Of a DNA stretch of 64,000 nucleotides, positions 53,080 through 61,831 are shown in pieces; within the stretch, counting starts at the first letter, position 1, and each line of letters begins with the position of its first letter. The position numbers were made by a program, and so were the translations under genes. Source of the stretch: Planomicrobium sp. CPCC 101110 (GTDB lineage: Bacteria; Bacillota; Bacilli; Bacillales_A; Planococcaceae); assembly GCF_007859395.1 (NCBI RefSeq), contig NZ_VOHD01000003.1:541028-605027 (forward strand), given 5' to 3'. Below the pieces are notes generated by a model. That model did not search any database, had not been told where the DNA came from, and saw nothing but the letters and a program-made list of their open reading frames with translations.

Positions 53080-53098
53080 TATCTTGAATTCAAGATAA
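53079..53098. promoter_or_regulatory. MhqR-like operator
   Basis: TTATCTTGAATTCAAGATAA is a perfect 20-base palindrome, very close to the Bacillus subtilis MhqR box (ATCTCGAATTCGAGAT core). It overlaps the promoter of the mhqD-like gene, a known MhqR target. The mhqR gene itself is not in this window. Confidence 0.75.
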
Positions 53099-53162
53099 GT
53101 TTTGATTTCTCTTTAAAGGGAAAAGCTAAAATAGCAAGATAAAAACTGGAGGTTTTATAACG

Positions 53163-53765
53163 ATGGAACATATTTTTCAGCAAGGTTCACGACCGGCAAG
53201 CCCCACTTTTTTGATGCTTCACGGCACTGGAGGCAACGAACGGGATCTTTTGCCTTTAGCAGGGCACATCGATCCAAGCGCATCAGTCTTGAGCGTCCGC
53301 GGAAATGTATTGGAAAACGGCATGCCGCGTTTTTTCAAGCGTTTGGCTGAAGGTGTTTTTGATATGGAAGATTTGGCCATCCGCACGAAAGAACTTTATG
53401 ATTTTATCGGTCAAGCATCTGAAAAATACGGCTTTGACCGCAGCAATGTAATTGCGGTCGGTTACTCAAACGGCGCTAACATTGCGGGGAATTTGCTGTT
53501 CACTTATGCGGATGCATTGAAAGGCGCCATTCTTCATCATCCGATGGTGCCGAACCGTGAAACGGAACTTCCTGATTTAACCGGGACTCCGGTATTTATC
53601 GCCGCCGGGACAAACGATCCGATCTGTCCCGCTGAAGAGTCGACAGACCTTGAAAAATTGCTTCAAAATGCCGGGGCAAAAGTGGAACTCCATTGGGAAA
53701 GCAATGGCCATCAATTGACGATGTCTGAAGTGGAAGCTGCAAAAGCCTGGTACAGCAAATTGTAA
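53163..53765 (+). CDS. mhqD: Carboxylesterase/phospholipase family hydrolase, MhqD-like
   Basis: 200 residues, alpha/beta hydrolase. The HGTGGNERDLLPLA oxyanion segment, nucleophile Ser in AVGYSNGANIAGN, Asp in AAGTNDPICP and His in SNGHQLT complete the triad. MhqD in Bacillus subtilis is induced by quinones and diamide through MhqR. The MhqR-like palindrome here supports the same control, so the gene is probably a thiol-stress hydrolase, although the substrate is not known. GGAGG upstream of the ATG. Confidence 0.87.
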   Translation: MEHIFQQGSRPASPTFLMLHGTGGNERDLLPLAGHIDPSASVLSVRGNVLENGMPRFFKRLAEGVFDMEDLAIRTKELYDFIGQASEKYGFDRSNVIAVGYSNGANIAGNLLFTYADALKGAILHHPMVPNRETELPDLTGTPVFIAAGTNDPICPAEESTDLEKLLQNAGAKVELHWESNGHQLTMSEVEAAKAWYSKL

Positions 53766-53770
53766 TAATT

Positions 53771-53804
53771 GCCCTCCTTTGTTCAAACAAAGGAGGGCTT
53801 TTTA
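53771..53804 (+). terminator. Terminator after mhqD
   Basis: GCCCTCCTTTGTT and AACAAAGGAGGGC pair around CA, followed by TTTTT. The next 230 bases (to about 54035) show no gene or clear signal. Confidence 0.9.
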
Positions 53805-54035
53805 CGGGAAAAAAAGGGTCAGCCTGTAAGGTTCCCGTGCCGAAATCCCGGTAAAATAAATTGTCTGAATTGTTGGCGCGCCAAGTTTCCTGCTGATTAC
53901 ATAGGGTAGTAGAAGAGTAGATAGACTGTTAAGGAAAATAGTGTAGAAGGAAGGGAGGCAGAGGATAAGGCGCCGGCTTTTAATAGGGATAATGTGTTGC
54001 GTCTGCCGCCGGTGGAACCGCCAATTGCTTGGAAT

Positions 54036-54060
54036 GTTTGAGAAACCAACAGCGGGGTAT
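54036..54060 (+). promoter_or_regulatory. SigmaB-type promoter of ysnF
   Basis: GTTTGA at 54036-54041 and GGGTAT at 54055-54060 with a 13-base spacer match the general stress consensus (GTTTAA-N12-15-GGGTAT). It is about 56 bases before the ysnF start. Confidence 0.75.
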
Positions 54061-54115
54061 TTTTAAGGCAAGAAAGATTATCATCGATACACATAATGAA
54101 TTGGAGGAAGAGAAA

Positions 54116-55666
54116 ATGGCCGACAATAAGTTTATGGGAACGTTCGACACGGAACAAGAAGTATTGAGAAAAATTGAAGAACTGAAAGCGCAAGGGGCTA
54201 CAGAAGACCATATGTACGTTATGGCGAAGGACGAAGAGCAGCTTTCAATGGTGCGCGGCCGCACAGACGTGGATTATAAATCGTCAGAAGGCAGCTGGAA
54301 AGACAAGTTCATGGGATTCCTGTCCGGCAATGAACCTGTACGCCAGGCATTTGCAGGGATGGGTGTAGACGAAAGGGAAGCAGATCGCTATTACCACGAA
54401 GTCCAAAACGGGAAAATTCTGTTATTCGTTGACCGGGATTATATGAATGACAATCAAACTACAGCTGCAGCAGGAACTACGGAAAATGCGGCATACGGCA
54501 CTCCGTCGCCTGACCGGACCAATTACGTGGATACAGGCACAGTAGGCCGTGATGGCTTGACAGTTGATACAAACGATCAAAACAACGTTTATTTCAACGA
54601 AGACCGGAGAGATTTATATTCAGACGGCTCGAAAAGCCCGAGTTCCAGCGACAATGCAAGCTATGACGAAACAGCTGGCGTGGGAGATAAAACAGGCACC
54701 GGCTTTGGACTGGGGACAGGCGGAGCGGTAAACGATACCCCAAATCCCGACCGGAACGTAAACGATTTTTCAGCAACTAACAGGGACCGCGACAGCAGTG
54801 CGACAACAGACGGCTCTTCTGGCATGTTCGGCTCAGGCGGCCAAGGCGCTGATGACAGAACGACAGCCAATAGCGATTCAGGCAGCCTTTTTGGCGGATT
54901 GGACAAAGACGATAATTCGAAGAGCGGCGGCGGAATTCTTGGCGGCCTCTTTGGATCAAACGATTCGGACAAGGATCGTGATCGCCGTGATACCGACACT
55001 TATGGAACTGATGAAGGTTCTAAAGCATCGGACAGCGGTACATTCGATACAGGACGCAATGATACCGCGGCAAACCGCGATTCTACCCTTTTCGAAACAG
55101 GCGGAACTGGATTGGGAGCCGATTCCAGCAGAGGGCGCAGCGATGATTCCCGTGGTTTAGGAACGGGAGCGGATACAAACCGCAACGCGGGAGCCTTTAC
55201 TTCTGGCAACCCGGATGCCCGAAGCGGGTCAGACACCGATGAAGAAACTCTCCGTCTTCACGAAGAACGTTTGCAAGTTGATAAAGACCGTGTGCAAACC
55301 GGTGAAGTGAACGTCGGCAAACGCGTGGTAGAGGAAAGGCAAACTATCGATGTGCCGGTTGAGCGGGAAGAAATTGTAATCGAACGACGTCCCGTCAACG
55401 AAGATTCCACTGCTGCAACTCGGGGTGGTTCAGGAGGCATCTCAGCCGATGCTTATCAAGAAGGCGACAGCATCCACATTCCGCTGACGGAAGAACGCGT
55501 GGAAGTCAGCAAGACGAATGTTGTCAGTGAAGAAATTGTCGTCGGCAAACGCAAAGTCCAAGACACGGAAACCATCAATGAAACTGTTCGCCGCGAGGAA
55601 GCGGATATTGATGAAGACGCAAACACAAACACTGACTTGAATCGTGATGAAAAAGACCGTTTTTAA
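54116..55666 (+). CDS. ysnF: YsnF/AvaK-domain general stress protein with long disordered linker
   Basis: 516 residues from the ATG at 54116, with GGAGGAAGAG upstream. Residues 1-110 form a GsiB/general-stress-17M-like N-terminal domain (FDTEQEVLRKIEELKAQG). Residues about 112-374 are rich in Asp, Ser, Gly, Thr and Arg and look disordered. The C-terminal 140 residues form the YsnF/DUF2382 domain, with two copies of an EERVEV-VVSEEIVVGKRKV-like repeat. Bacillus YsnF is shorter. A sigmaB-type promoter lies upstream. Function is unknown beyond general stress. Confidence 0.87.
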   Translation: MADNKFMGTFDTEQEVLRKIEELKAQGATEDHMYVMAKDEEQLSMVRGRTDVDYKSSEGSWKDKFMGFLSGNEPVRQAFAGMGVDEREADRYYHEVQNGKILLFVDRDYMNDNQTTAAAGTTENAAYGTPSPDRTNYVDTGTVGRDGLTVDTNDQNNVYFNEDRRDLYSDGSKSPSSSDNASYDETAGVGDKTGTGFGLGTGGAVNDTPNPDRNVNDFSATNRDRDSSATTDGSSGMFGSGGQGADDRTTANSDSGSLFGGLDKDDNSKSGGGILGGLFGSNDSDKDRDRRDTDTYGTDEGSKASDSGTFDTGRNDTAANRDSTLFETGGTGLGADSSRGRSDDSRGLGTGADTNRNAGAFTSGNPDARSGSDTDEETLRLHEERLQVDKDRVQTGEVNVGKRVVEERQTIDVPVEREEIVIERRPVNEDSTAATRGGSGGISADAYQEGDSIHIPLTEERVEVSKTNVVSEEIVVGKRKVQDTETINETVRREEADIDEDANTNTDLNRDEKDRF

Positions 55667-55681
55667 TTGAAACACACGTGC

Positions 55682-55709
55682 AAGGCGGGGGAATCCCCCC
55701 GCTTTTTTG
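55682..55709 (+). terminator. Terminator after ysnF
   Basis: GCGGGGG and CCCCCGC pair around AAT and are followed by TTTTTT. Confidence 0.85.
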
Positions 55710-55748
55710 CGTTTTGCGATATGATAGAAGAAAAGTGGAGGTAATGGG

Positions 55749-55949
55749 ATGGACGGCAAGAAAAGAAGCGACGTAAAACCAGGGTTAGAAGTGAACGTAA
55801 TATTGAAGCAGGACCAGCGCACCGGAAAGAAAACGCGCGGAGTGGTGAAAGATTTGCTGACGAATTCCGCAACGCACCCCCATGGCATTAAAGTGCGCCT
55901 TGAAGACGGCCAAGTAGGCCGGGTATGTGAAATTTTGAGTTCGAAATAA
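55749..55949 (+). CDS. ywbE: YwbE family protein (DUF2196)
   Basis: 66 residues. GKKRSDVKPGLEVNVILKQDQ and the ending HPHGIKVRLEDGQVGRV are the YwbE/DUF2196 pattern, a small beta-barrel protein, probably nucleic-acid binding, though not proven. TGGAGG lies eight bases before the ATG. It is monocistronic, with terminators on both sides. Confidence 0.9.
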   Translation: MDGKKRSDVKPGLEVNVILKQDQRTGKKTRGVVKDLLTNSATHPHGIKVRLEDGQVGRVCEILSSK

Positions 55950-55975
55950 AGGAAGTTCAAAAAACAGGATTTCAA

Positions 55976-56006
55976 GAAAAAGGGCTCAGTATTCTGGGCT
56001 CTTTTT
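55976..56006 (+). terminator. Terminator after ywbE
   Basis: AAAGGGCTCAG and CTGGGCTCTTT form a stem with G-U pairs and a T tract. Confidence 0.7.
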
Positions 56007-56040
56007 TATGTTTGGACCGGCTGTGCGGTCAAGAACCCAG

Positions 56041-56095
56041 CTTCGCCAATCCGCCTTATGCCCGTCGATTCTGCCGGGCGCTGGCGCTTTTCTTG
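56041..56095 (-). repeat. Partial intergenic repeat related to element B
   Basis: Read on the minus strand it begins GAAAAGCGCCAGCGCCCGGC and continues with ATCGACGGGCATAAGGCGG, resembling the left part of the element at 36862. It is shorter and lacks the AGCTGGAC border. It lies just before the helicase gene. Confidence 0.45.
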
Positions 56096-56133
56096 TGTTA
56101 AAATAAAAGGACTTAAAACCGGAGGAGTATCAG

Positions 56134-58260
56134 ATGAGCCAATTTTTTGAACGCAAACAGCAGGAGCTTGGAGTCCAATTGAATAAAATCCAACGAAAAG
56201 CGGTGGAGCGCACAGAAGGCCCATTGCTGCTTTTGGCGTGCCCTGGATCTGGGAAGACGACTACGATGATCATGCGCATCGGCTATTTGATCGAAGAAAA
56301 AGGAGTCGCTCCACAGCGGATTAAAGCGATAACGTTCAGCAAGGCGTCTGCCGTTGATATGCTTGAGCGCTATAAGCGTTTTTTTCCTAAACAAGCCCCA
56401 GTCGATTTTTCGACCATCCATAGCCTGGCTTTTGAAATTACACGCGAGTATTTCTCAGGCTCCCGCTACGTGATGATTGAGGGCAGTGAAACCAATGGCC
56501 TTCATAAGAAACGTTTACTGCGTGAAATGTACCAGACCGAGAACGATGAACCGATTACAGAAGACCAGCTGGATGAGCTGACGTCATTTATCAGCTTTGT
56601 TAAAAACAAGATGATGCCGCGGACAAAGTGGAGCAAACTTGAAGGGCCATTTCCTGGCGCTGTCGAAATCCTGAAAACCTATGAAGCTTTCAAAGAGAAC
56701 TATGACGTAAGGTTAGTGGATTTTGATGATATGCTGACGCTTGCCAATGAAGCGTTGGAAAAAGACAAGGTGCTTCTGGCGAAGTATCAAGCGCGGTGGG
56801 ATTACGTGATGACGGATGAAAGCCAGGATACCTCATTGATTCAGCACTCGATTGTTGAAAAACTGGTGGCTCGGCACAAAAATCTGTGTGTCGTGGCAGA
56901 CGACGACCAATCCATTTACACATGGCGGGCGGCAGAACCGACTTACTTGTTGAAATTCAAAGATGTCTACCCAACGGCGTATGTCATGAAGATGGAGCGA
57001 AATTACCGCTCCTCAAAAAACATTGTTGATGCGGCAAACCTTTTTATCAAATCAAATAAAAAACGGCACGACAAAAATATGTTCACCAAGCAAGAAGAAG
57101 GCGGCCCGATTGTTTTGCGGAAGCTCGCTTCCGAGGAAGACCAGCTGAAATACTTGAGAAAAGAATTGCAGAAATTGCCGAGTTTCGGCGATGTGGCCAT
57201 TTTATACCGCAACAACTCCTCTTCTACTTTGCTGATGAGCGAGCTGGACCGCCTTGGCATTCCTTTTTATATGAAAGATGCAGACAACCGCTTTTTCTCG
57301 CACTGGATTGTGGAAGACATGCTGAATTTCATGCGCTTTAGCTTGAAGCCGGAGCGCTTGGATATTTACGCGAAAATCGCGTCAAAAACCAATGCTTATT
57401 GGTCGGGTTCGCAGCTCAAGCTATTGAGCCGCATGAAACCGACAACTAAAAACGCCTTTGACGAAATCAACCTCAATGTGGCATTGAAGGATTATCAAAT
57501 CAAAATCTTAGGGGAGCAAAAAAAGTGGTTTGAAGCATTGAAAACGATGAAGCCTTTAAAAGTTATCCGGACCATTCGGGCGGATCTCGGCTATGACCAG
57601 ATGCTGTCGAGCCGCGCTGAAAAATTTGGCATGCGAATGGACTATCTGTCACAAATTCTGATCACGCTCGAACAAATTGCGGAGCCGCTGGCTTCAATGA
57701 CCGAGTTTGCCAAACGCTTGAAAGAACTTGAACAAGTGACACAACAGGCAAAAACAGAGAAAACAGATGATATGCTGACGTTGTCGACATTCCATAGCTC
57801 GAAAGGGCTGGAGTTTGACCGGGTTTATATGATTGATCTGGTGGAAGGGGTCATTCCGACAGAAGAAGATGCAGAACAACCGGATTTGCTGGAAGAAGCG
57901 CGCCGATTGTTTTATGTAGGCATGACGCGGGCAAAAAAACATCTGGAACTGATCAGCTGTGGCAGCGAATCCCGGTTTATGGACGAGGTGCGGGAAATCG
58001 TGGTGCCTGTGAAACAGCCGGTAAGAAAGCAGCCGGCTGTTCCTGCAAAACCGATCAAAGTGAAAGTTCCGGACAATCCGAATGCCGTGCAGCAGGATGA
58101 TGTGCTAGTAGAAGGCGCTAAAGTCCGCCACCGGGTTTTTGGTGCCGGAAAAATTGTGGGGCGTGACCACGAACGGCTTGTCATCCAATTTGCAAAAGAA
58201 CGCAAAGAGCTGATGATCGACATCTGCCTGAGTTATAAACTGCTGGAATTGATCAAATAA
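56134..58260 (+). CDS. UvrD/Rep-type ATP-dependent DNA helicase
   Basis: 708 residues, superfamily 1A. Motifs in order: Walker A LACPGSGKTTTM near residue 33, ESQD in MTDESQDTS, motif III VVADDDQSIYTWRAA, motif IV NYRSSKN, motif V STFHSSKGLEFDRVYMIDL, motif VI RRLFYVGMTRAKK. The C-terminal HRVFGAGKIVGRDHERLVIQF segment is a PcrA/UvrD-type Tudor-like domain. The layout suggests a second helicase besides PcrA, such as Bacillus YjcD. GGAGGAG precedes the ATG. Probably monocistronic. Confidence 0.9.
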   Translation: MSQFFERKQQELGVQLNKIQRKAVERTEGPLLLLACPGSGKTTTMIMRIGYLIEEKGVAPQRIKAITFSKASAVDMLERYKRFFPKQAPVDFSTIHSLAFEITREYFSGSRYVMIEGSETNGLHKKRLLREMYQTENDEPITEDQLDELTSFISFVKNKMMPRTKWSKLEGPFPGAVEILKTYEAFKENYDVRLVDFDDMLTLANEALEKDKVLLAKYQARWDYVMTDESQDTSLIQHSIVEKLVARHKNLCVVADDDQSIYTWRAAEPTYLLKFKDVYPTAYVMKMERNYRSSKNIVDAANLFIKSNKKRHDKNMFTKQEEGGPIVLRKLASEEDQLKYLRKELQKLPSFGDVAILYRNNSSSTLLMSELDRLGIPFYMKDADNRFFSHWIVEDMLNFMRFSLKPERLDIYAKIASKTNAYWSGSQLKLLSRMKPTTKNAFDEINLNVALKDYQIKILGEQKKWFEALKTMKPLKVIRTIRADLGYDQMLSSRAEKFGMRMDYLSQILITLEQIAEPLASMTEFAKRLKELEQVTQQAKTEKTDDMLTLSTFHSSKGLEFDRVYMIDLVEGVIPTEEDAEQPDLLEEARRLFYVGMTRAKKHLELISCGSESRFMDEVREIVVPVKQPVRKQPAVPAKPIKVKVPDNPNAVQQDDVLVEGAKVRHRVFGAGKIVGRDHERLVIQFAKERKELMIDICLSYKLLELIK

Positions 58261-58309
58261 AAAGCGGGCTAAGAGGTTTGGGGAAGTATAAAGAACGTGA
58301 GGATAAAAC

Positions 58310-59578
58310 ATGAAAATCAGGGATTGGGACCGAAGTTTAAAAGTTCGCCTTGTAGGCGAATTTTTTATGAATACAAGTTATTGGATGGTATTTCCGTTTT
58401 TGGCGATATACTTTGCTGCAGAATTCGGAAAAGGGCTGGCGGGTTTTTTGCTTATAGTTTCCCAAGTTTTTTCTGTGGGGGCAAATTTAGTTGGAGGATA
58501 TTGCGCGGACCGCTATGGACGGAGACACATGCTGATGGTAGCGTCGGTAGGGCAAGGACTAGCATTCCTCTTGTTCGCTTTCGCAAATTCACCTTGGCTT
58601 GAGTCGCCTGTACTTGGATTTGCCGCTTTCACGATTGTCGGGATGTGCGGTTCTCTTTACTGGCCGGCCAGCCAGGCGATGATTGCCGATGTAATACCCG
58701 AGAAATACCGGAGTGACGTATTCGCTATTTTTTATACCACATTGAATATAGCTGTAGTTATCGGACCGCTTGCCGGAGCGGTGCTGTTTTTCTCTTTCCG
58801 GTTTGAATTATTGCTGGCTGTTGCTCTAATTTCCATGGCGCTTGGGTTGGTGATGCGGTTATATACCAATGAAACCTTGTCACAGAAGGCTATGGAGAAA
58901 TGGGGAAACAATGTGTCGCCAAGCTGGATTGCTGCAGTAGGGAAGCAATTCCATGAGTATGGCTTGATTTTCAAAGACCGTCTGTTCCTGCTTTTTGTTA
59001 TTGCGGGAATTCTTGGGGCGCAGACTTTTATGCAATTGGACTTGCTCATTCCGGTGTACTTGGAAGAACGGATAGATGTGCAAACCGTAGCTTCGTTGTT
59101 TGATTGGGAATGGACGGTAACAGGAGAAACCTCATTCGGATTTCTGCTGGCCGAAAATGGCTTGCTTGTGGCGCTTTTCACAGTGTTCGTCACAAGGTGG
59201 ATGACAAAGTTCCGGGAGAAATGGGTATTTTTCATGTCGGCTGTCCTTTATGGAGTGGCGATGTGGATTTTTCCGCTGACTTCACTTTTTTGGATTCTGG
59301 TGCTGGCGATGGGGATTTTCACTTTTGGCGAACTGATGATAGTAGGGCTGCAGCAAAGCTTCATATCGAAACTTGCGCCTGAAGAAATGCGAGGACAATA
59401 TTTTGCAGCAGCCAGCATGCGCTATACAATCGGGCGGATGATTGCGCCGATATCCATTCCGATGACGGCATGGTTCGGTTTCGGCTGGACCTTCGCCATT
59501 TTAGGAATACTGGCGATCGCCAGCGGTTTTGTATACCTGCTGATGTTCCGCTTGTTTGAAAAACAGCCCTCCTATTGA
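58310..59578 (+). CDS. MFS transporter
   Basis: 422 residues with about twelve membrane segments. The MFS loop motif between helices 2 and 3 is visible as GGYCADRYGRRHMLM. The substrate is unknown; multidrug or metabolite export is common for this subfamily. The start is preceded by GAGG at nine bases. Forty-nine bases separate it from the helicase gene, and the terminator overlaps its 3' end. Confidence 0.86.
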   Translation: MKIRDWDRSLKVRLVGEFFMNTSYWMVFPFLAIYFAAEFGKGLAGFLLIVSQVFSVGANLVGGYCADRYGRRHMLMVASVGQGLAFLLFAFANSPWLESPVLGFAAFTIVGMCGSLYWPASQAMIADVIPEKYRSDVFAIFYTTLNIAVVIGPLAGAVLFFSFRFELLLAVALISMALGLVMRLYTNETLSQKAMEKWGNNVSPSWIAAVGKQFHEYGLIFKDRLFLLFVIAGILGAQTFMQLDLLIPVYLEERIDVQTVASLFDWEWTVTGETSFGFLLAENGLLVALFTVFVTRWMTKFREKWVFFMSAVLYGVAMWIFPLTSLFWILVLAMGIFTFGELMIVGLQQSFISKLAPEEMRGQYFAAASMRYTIGRMIAPISIPMTAWFGFGWTFAILGILAIASGFVYLLMFRLFEKQPSY

Positions 59579-59590
59579 GGAGGGCTGTTT
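59561..59590 (+). terminator. Terminator overlapping the MFS gene end
   Basis: AAACAGCCCTCCT and AGGAGGGCTGTTT pair around TATTG. The left arm encodes the last residues of the MFS protein. Confidence 0.85.
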
Positions 59591-59613
59591 CAAATCATGT
59601 GTTGATAAAAAAC

Positions 59614-59645
59614 AAAAAGCCTTCCATCTAAGGAAGGTCTTTTTT
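59614..59645. terminator. Terminator before the DUF3243 gene end
   Basis: AAAAAGCCTTCC pairs with GGAAGGTCTTTTT across ATCTAA. It probably serves the minus-strand DUF3243 gene. Confidence 0.7.
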
Positions 59646-59648
59646 GTT

Positions 59649-59957
59649 TTACTCTTTTTTAACTAACTTCAATAGCATATGCGCCATCATGTGCTGTTCT
59701 TCTTTGTCCCCGACTTTCCACAATTCCTGCAGCAAATATTCTTCGCGGTTTTTCGGTTCTTCGTGCTTCGCCAAATAGCTGGCTACTTTTTCGGTGATCT
59801 GCGCTAAACGTTCTTCGCTTAACCCCATCTTTTCACCGATTTCAACTTTTCCGCTCAAGTACTGTTTAAAGTGATTGAAATTGGCCAGAATTTCTTCTTT
59901 CTTTTCGTCGTCAAATGTCCGTAATTTCTCGTCTACTTTTTTATCAACGTTTTCCAT
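59649..59957 (-). CDS. DUF3243 family protein
   Basis: 102 residues from the ATG at 59957; a GTG at 59969 overlaps the AAAGGAG site. The pattern NFNHFKQYLSGKV, GLSEERL, YLAKHEEPKNREEYLLQELWKVG and HMLLKLV fits DUF3243 (YmfJ-like), though the N terminus is about 15 residues longer than in Bacillus. All-helical and acidic; function unknown. It is divergent from the VLRF1-like gene. Confidence 0.88.
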   Translation of the reverse strand: MENVDKKVDEKLRTFDDEKKEEILANFNHFKQYLSGKVEIGEKMGLSEERLAQITEKVASYLAKHEEPKNREEYLLQELWKVGDKEEQHMMAHMLLKLVKKE

Positions 59958-60063
59958 TTCTTTACTCACTCCTTTTAGTTACTTGCATTGTTGCTTGCAT
60001 TTCTTGTTTACCACCTGGAGATTCTTTTAAACGTCAGATTGTTCAAAAAGAAAGCGCATTCTC

Positions 60064-60088
60064 GTTTAGGGGAAATGTCTTCGGGTAT
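60064..60088 (+). promoter_or_regulatory. SigmaB-type promoter of the VLRF1-like gene
   Basis: GTTTAG at 60064-60069 and GGGTAT at 60083-60088, spacer 13. It is the second site of this kind in the window, after 54036, with the same spacing. Confidence 0.72.
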
Positions 60089-60129
60089 TCACTATAACAA
60101 GGATGGAATTTAAGGAGGATGATGAATGC

Positions 60130-60975
60130 ATGATTTTGTATAACGAAATCCAAGAGTTGAAGAACTTTGACTGTGAGGACCGATGTGTACTGAGCGTTTA
60201 TTTGAATACCAATCCGGCAGATTTAGATGCTCAAAACGGTGCTTGGAGAATCCATCTTAAAAATGGGCTTAAGCGATTAGAGGAATACTTAACGGCGTCC
60301 CAGGACGAGAAAGAAATAAATAACTATAAAAAATTAAAGAAAAAAGTAGAACGTGAAATTCTGGACCACCAAAACGATCTGCACAAAGGCGTCATTATTT
60401 TTGCATCACCCCATCAGGACCTTTGGTTTGTGCACTATGTCCAAGTGCCGGTGAAGACCAGCTTCCATTGGGAGACAAAACCGGTGCTTGATGAATTGCG
60501 CTATATGTATAAGGCTTATCCTTATGCCGGAGTAGTTTTGCCGAGCATGAAAGGGGTCCGTATTTTAGATACTTCCATGGGAATCATCAACGAAGAGATT
60601 TTCCATGAATTCGATTCGGGGCTCGATTTTTGGAATGAGCAAAAAGGCGTCCATTCCGCAACTCACACAGCGGGCAGCAGCACTAGTTCCTTCGGCCAGC
60701 AAAGCCATGTGGGAGGAAACTCAGGAAGCGCGGCGGATGATTTCAACTGGCGCATGAAGGAAAACTTAGAGCGTTTCTATAAAGAAACAGCAGCGAAAGT
60801 TGAAAAAATGAAAAAAGAGCGCCATTGGGATGAAATCCATGTAGTAGGCGAGACCGAACACGCCAAAGCGTTCTCGAAAGCGCTGCAGACGAAACCTGCA
60901 AGCTGCTTAATGAAGAACTTGGCCAATAGCTCCCCAAGCCAGATTCTGCATGAAGTATTTGAGAATCTGAGTTGA
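60130..60975 (+). CDS. VLRF1/eRF1-like release factor family protein
   Basis: 281 residues from the ATG at 60130, eleven bases after AAGGAGG. The N-terminal VLSVYLNTNPADLD segment and the later GVVLPSMKGVRIL are characteristic of the VLRF1/baeRF group of eRF1-related proteins. Residues about 178-206 form a Ser/Gly/His-rich loop with FGQQ at 188-191, in the place of the catalytic Gln loop of eRF1. Relatives release nascent chains from stalled ribosomes (Vms1-like). A sigmaB-type promoter suggests use under stress. Activity is inferred. Confidence 0.78.
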   Translation: MILYNEIQELKNFDCEDRCVLSVYLNTNPADLDAQNGAWRIHLKNGLKRLEEYLTASQDEKEINNYKKLKKKVEREILDHQNDLHKGVIIFASPHQDLWFVHYVQVPVKTSFHWETKPVLDELRYMYKAYPYAGVVLPSMKGVRILDTSMGIINEEIFHEFDSGLDFWNEQKGVHSATHTAGSSTSSFGQQSHVGGNSGSAADDFNWRMKENLERFYKETAAKVEKMKKERHWDEIHVVGETEHAKAFSKALQTKPASCLMKNLANSSPSQILHEVFENLS

Positions 60976-60976
60976 C

Positions 60977-61006
60977 AAAACGCCTCAGCGCTATGCTGAG
61001 GCGTTT
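60977..61006. terminator. Bidirectional terminator after the VLRF1-like gene
   Basis: AAAACGCCTCAGC and GCTGAGGCGTTTT pair around GCTAT with T residues after it. Confidence 0.88.
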
Positions 61007-61007
61007 T

Positions 61008-61688
61008 TTATTTTGGAGATGGGCAAAATGTGCAAACAGCGAAATCAGGCAGCTCTTTGTACAAACAGCATGTCTTTCGAAGAGGGCTTGATATGGCGCG
61101 TTCAAGCGGTTGGGAGCCGATCAGTTTTTGCATATAGGAAGTTTTGATGGGATGCCAGTTCTTGGATTCGAGCAGCCATTCCATGTCTTCGGCGGCTCTT
61201 CGCGGCTGGCGTTTTTCAAGGCTGGCATAGAACCATAACAAGGAACCTAGAATGTTTTCCCATAAAGTGATGGGTGAAATTTTAACAAGTTTGCGGAACT
61301 CGGCTATAAACTCCTCGGTTTGCCTATAGAGTACAAAATGCATTGCCGCAAAACGATTTTCTGGTAAAATCGCCAGGAAATTGCGAGAGTCTGCATGGGT
61401 CTGCAGCAGGTTATAGCCGTAATTGCGGACCCGGCTGAATTGAAGTTCCTGCCACGAACAAGCAAAATAGCCATTGTGGCTGGTTATCAAATCAAATTGA
61501 GCTGAGACAAAAAGCGCATATTGGCGGAAGAAATAAGAGACGGCCACACCATCGTTCTGTGCGCCGCTCCAATGCCTGATGTCATCCATCATCGATTTTA
61601 AGTCCTGCGGAAGCGGACGAAGCGGAGGCTGATCGACGGCAACGGAATGGGCCGCAAGGGAATATTTAAGCTGGTCAGGAAAAGGCAT
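61008..61688 (-). CDS. FhuF-like ferric iron reductase, copy 1
   Basis: 226 residues ending in RKTCCLYKELPDFAVCTFC, the CC-x10-C-x2-C motif of the (2Fe-2S) siderophore reductase FhuF. The N-terminal two thirds are helical and match FhuF in position of ITLWENILGSLLWFYA. It should release iron from ferric siderophores in the cytoplasm. AAAGGAG precedes the ATG. A second FhuF-like gene at 62254 has the same layout, so the two are paralogues. Confidence 0.87.
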   Translation of the reverse strand: MPFPDQLKYSLAAHSVAVDQPPLRPLPQDLKSMMDDIRHWSGAQNDGVAVSYFFRQYALFVSAQFDLITSHNGYFACSWQELQFSRVRNYGYNLLQTHADSRNFLAILPENRFAAMHFVLYRQTEEFIAEFRKLVKISPITLWENILGSLLWFYASLEKRQPRRAAEDMEWLLESKNWHPIKTSYMQKLIGSQPLERAISSPLRKTCCLYKELPDFAVCTFCPSPK

Positions 61689-61831
61689 AAGGAATTGCTC
61701 CTTTTAGTCTTATGCTACGGGAAGAACGCTTTTTTGCAAAGACATAAGGAAATCTTATCAAAATACATAAAAACAATTGAATTTCCTTTTCAAAGAGAGA
61801 TGAGTATGCTGAAAAGAAAAGGGGTGGAGTT

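Noticed and set aside
55442-55975. Minus-strand frame of 177 codons across ysnF end and ywbE
   Set aside because: Runs through a terminator and two real genes; hydrophobic and basic composition typical of antisense reading of acidic coding sequence.
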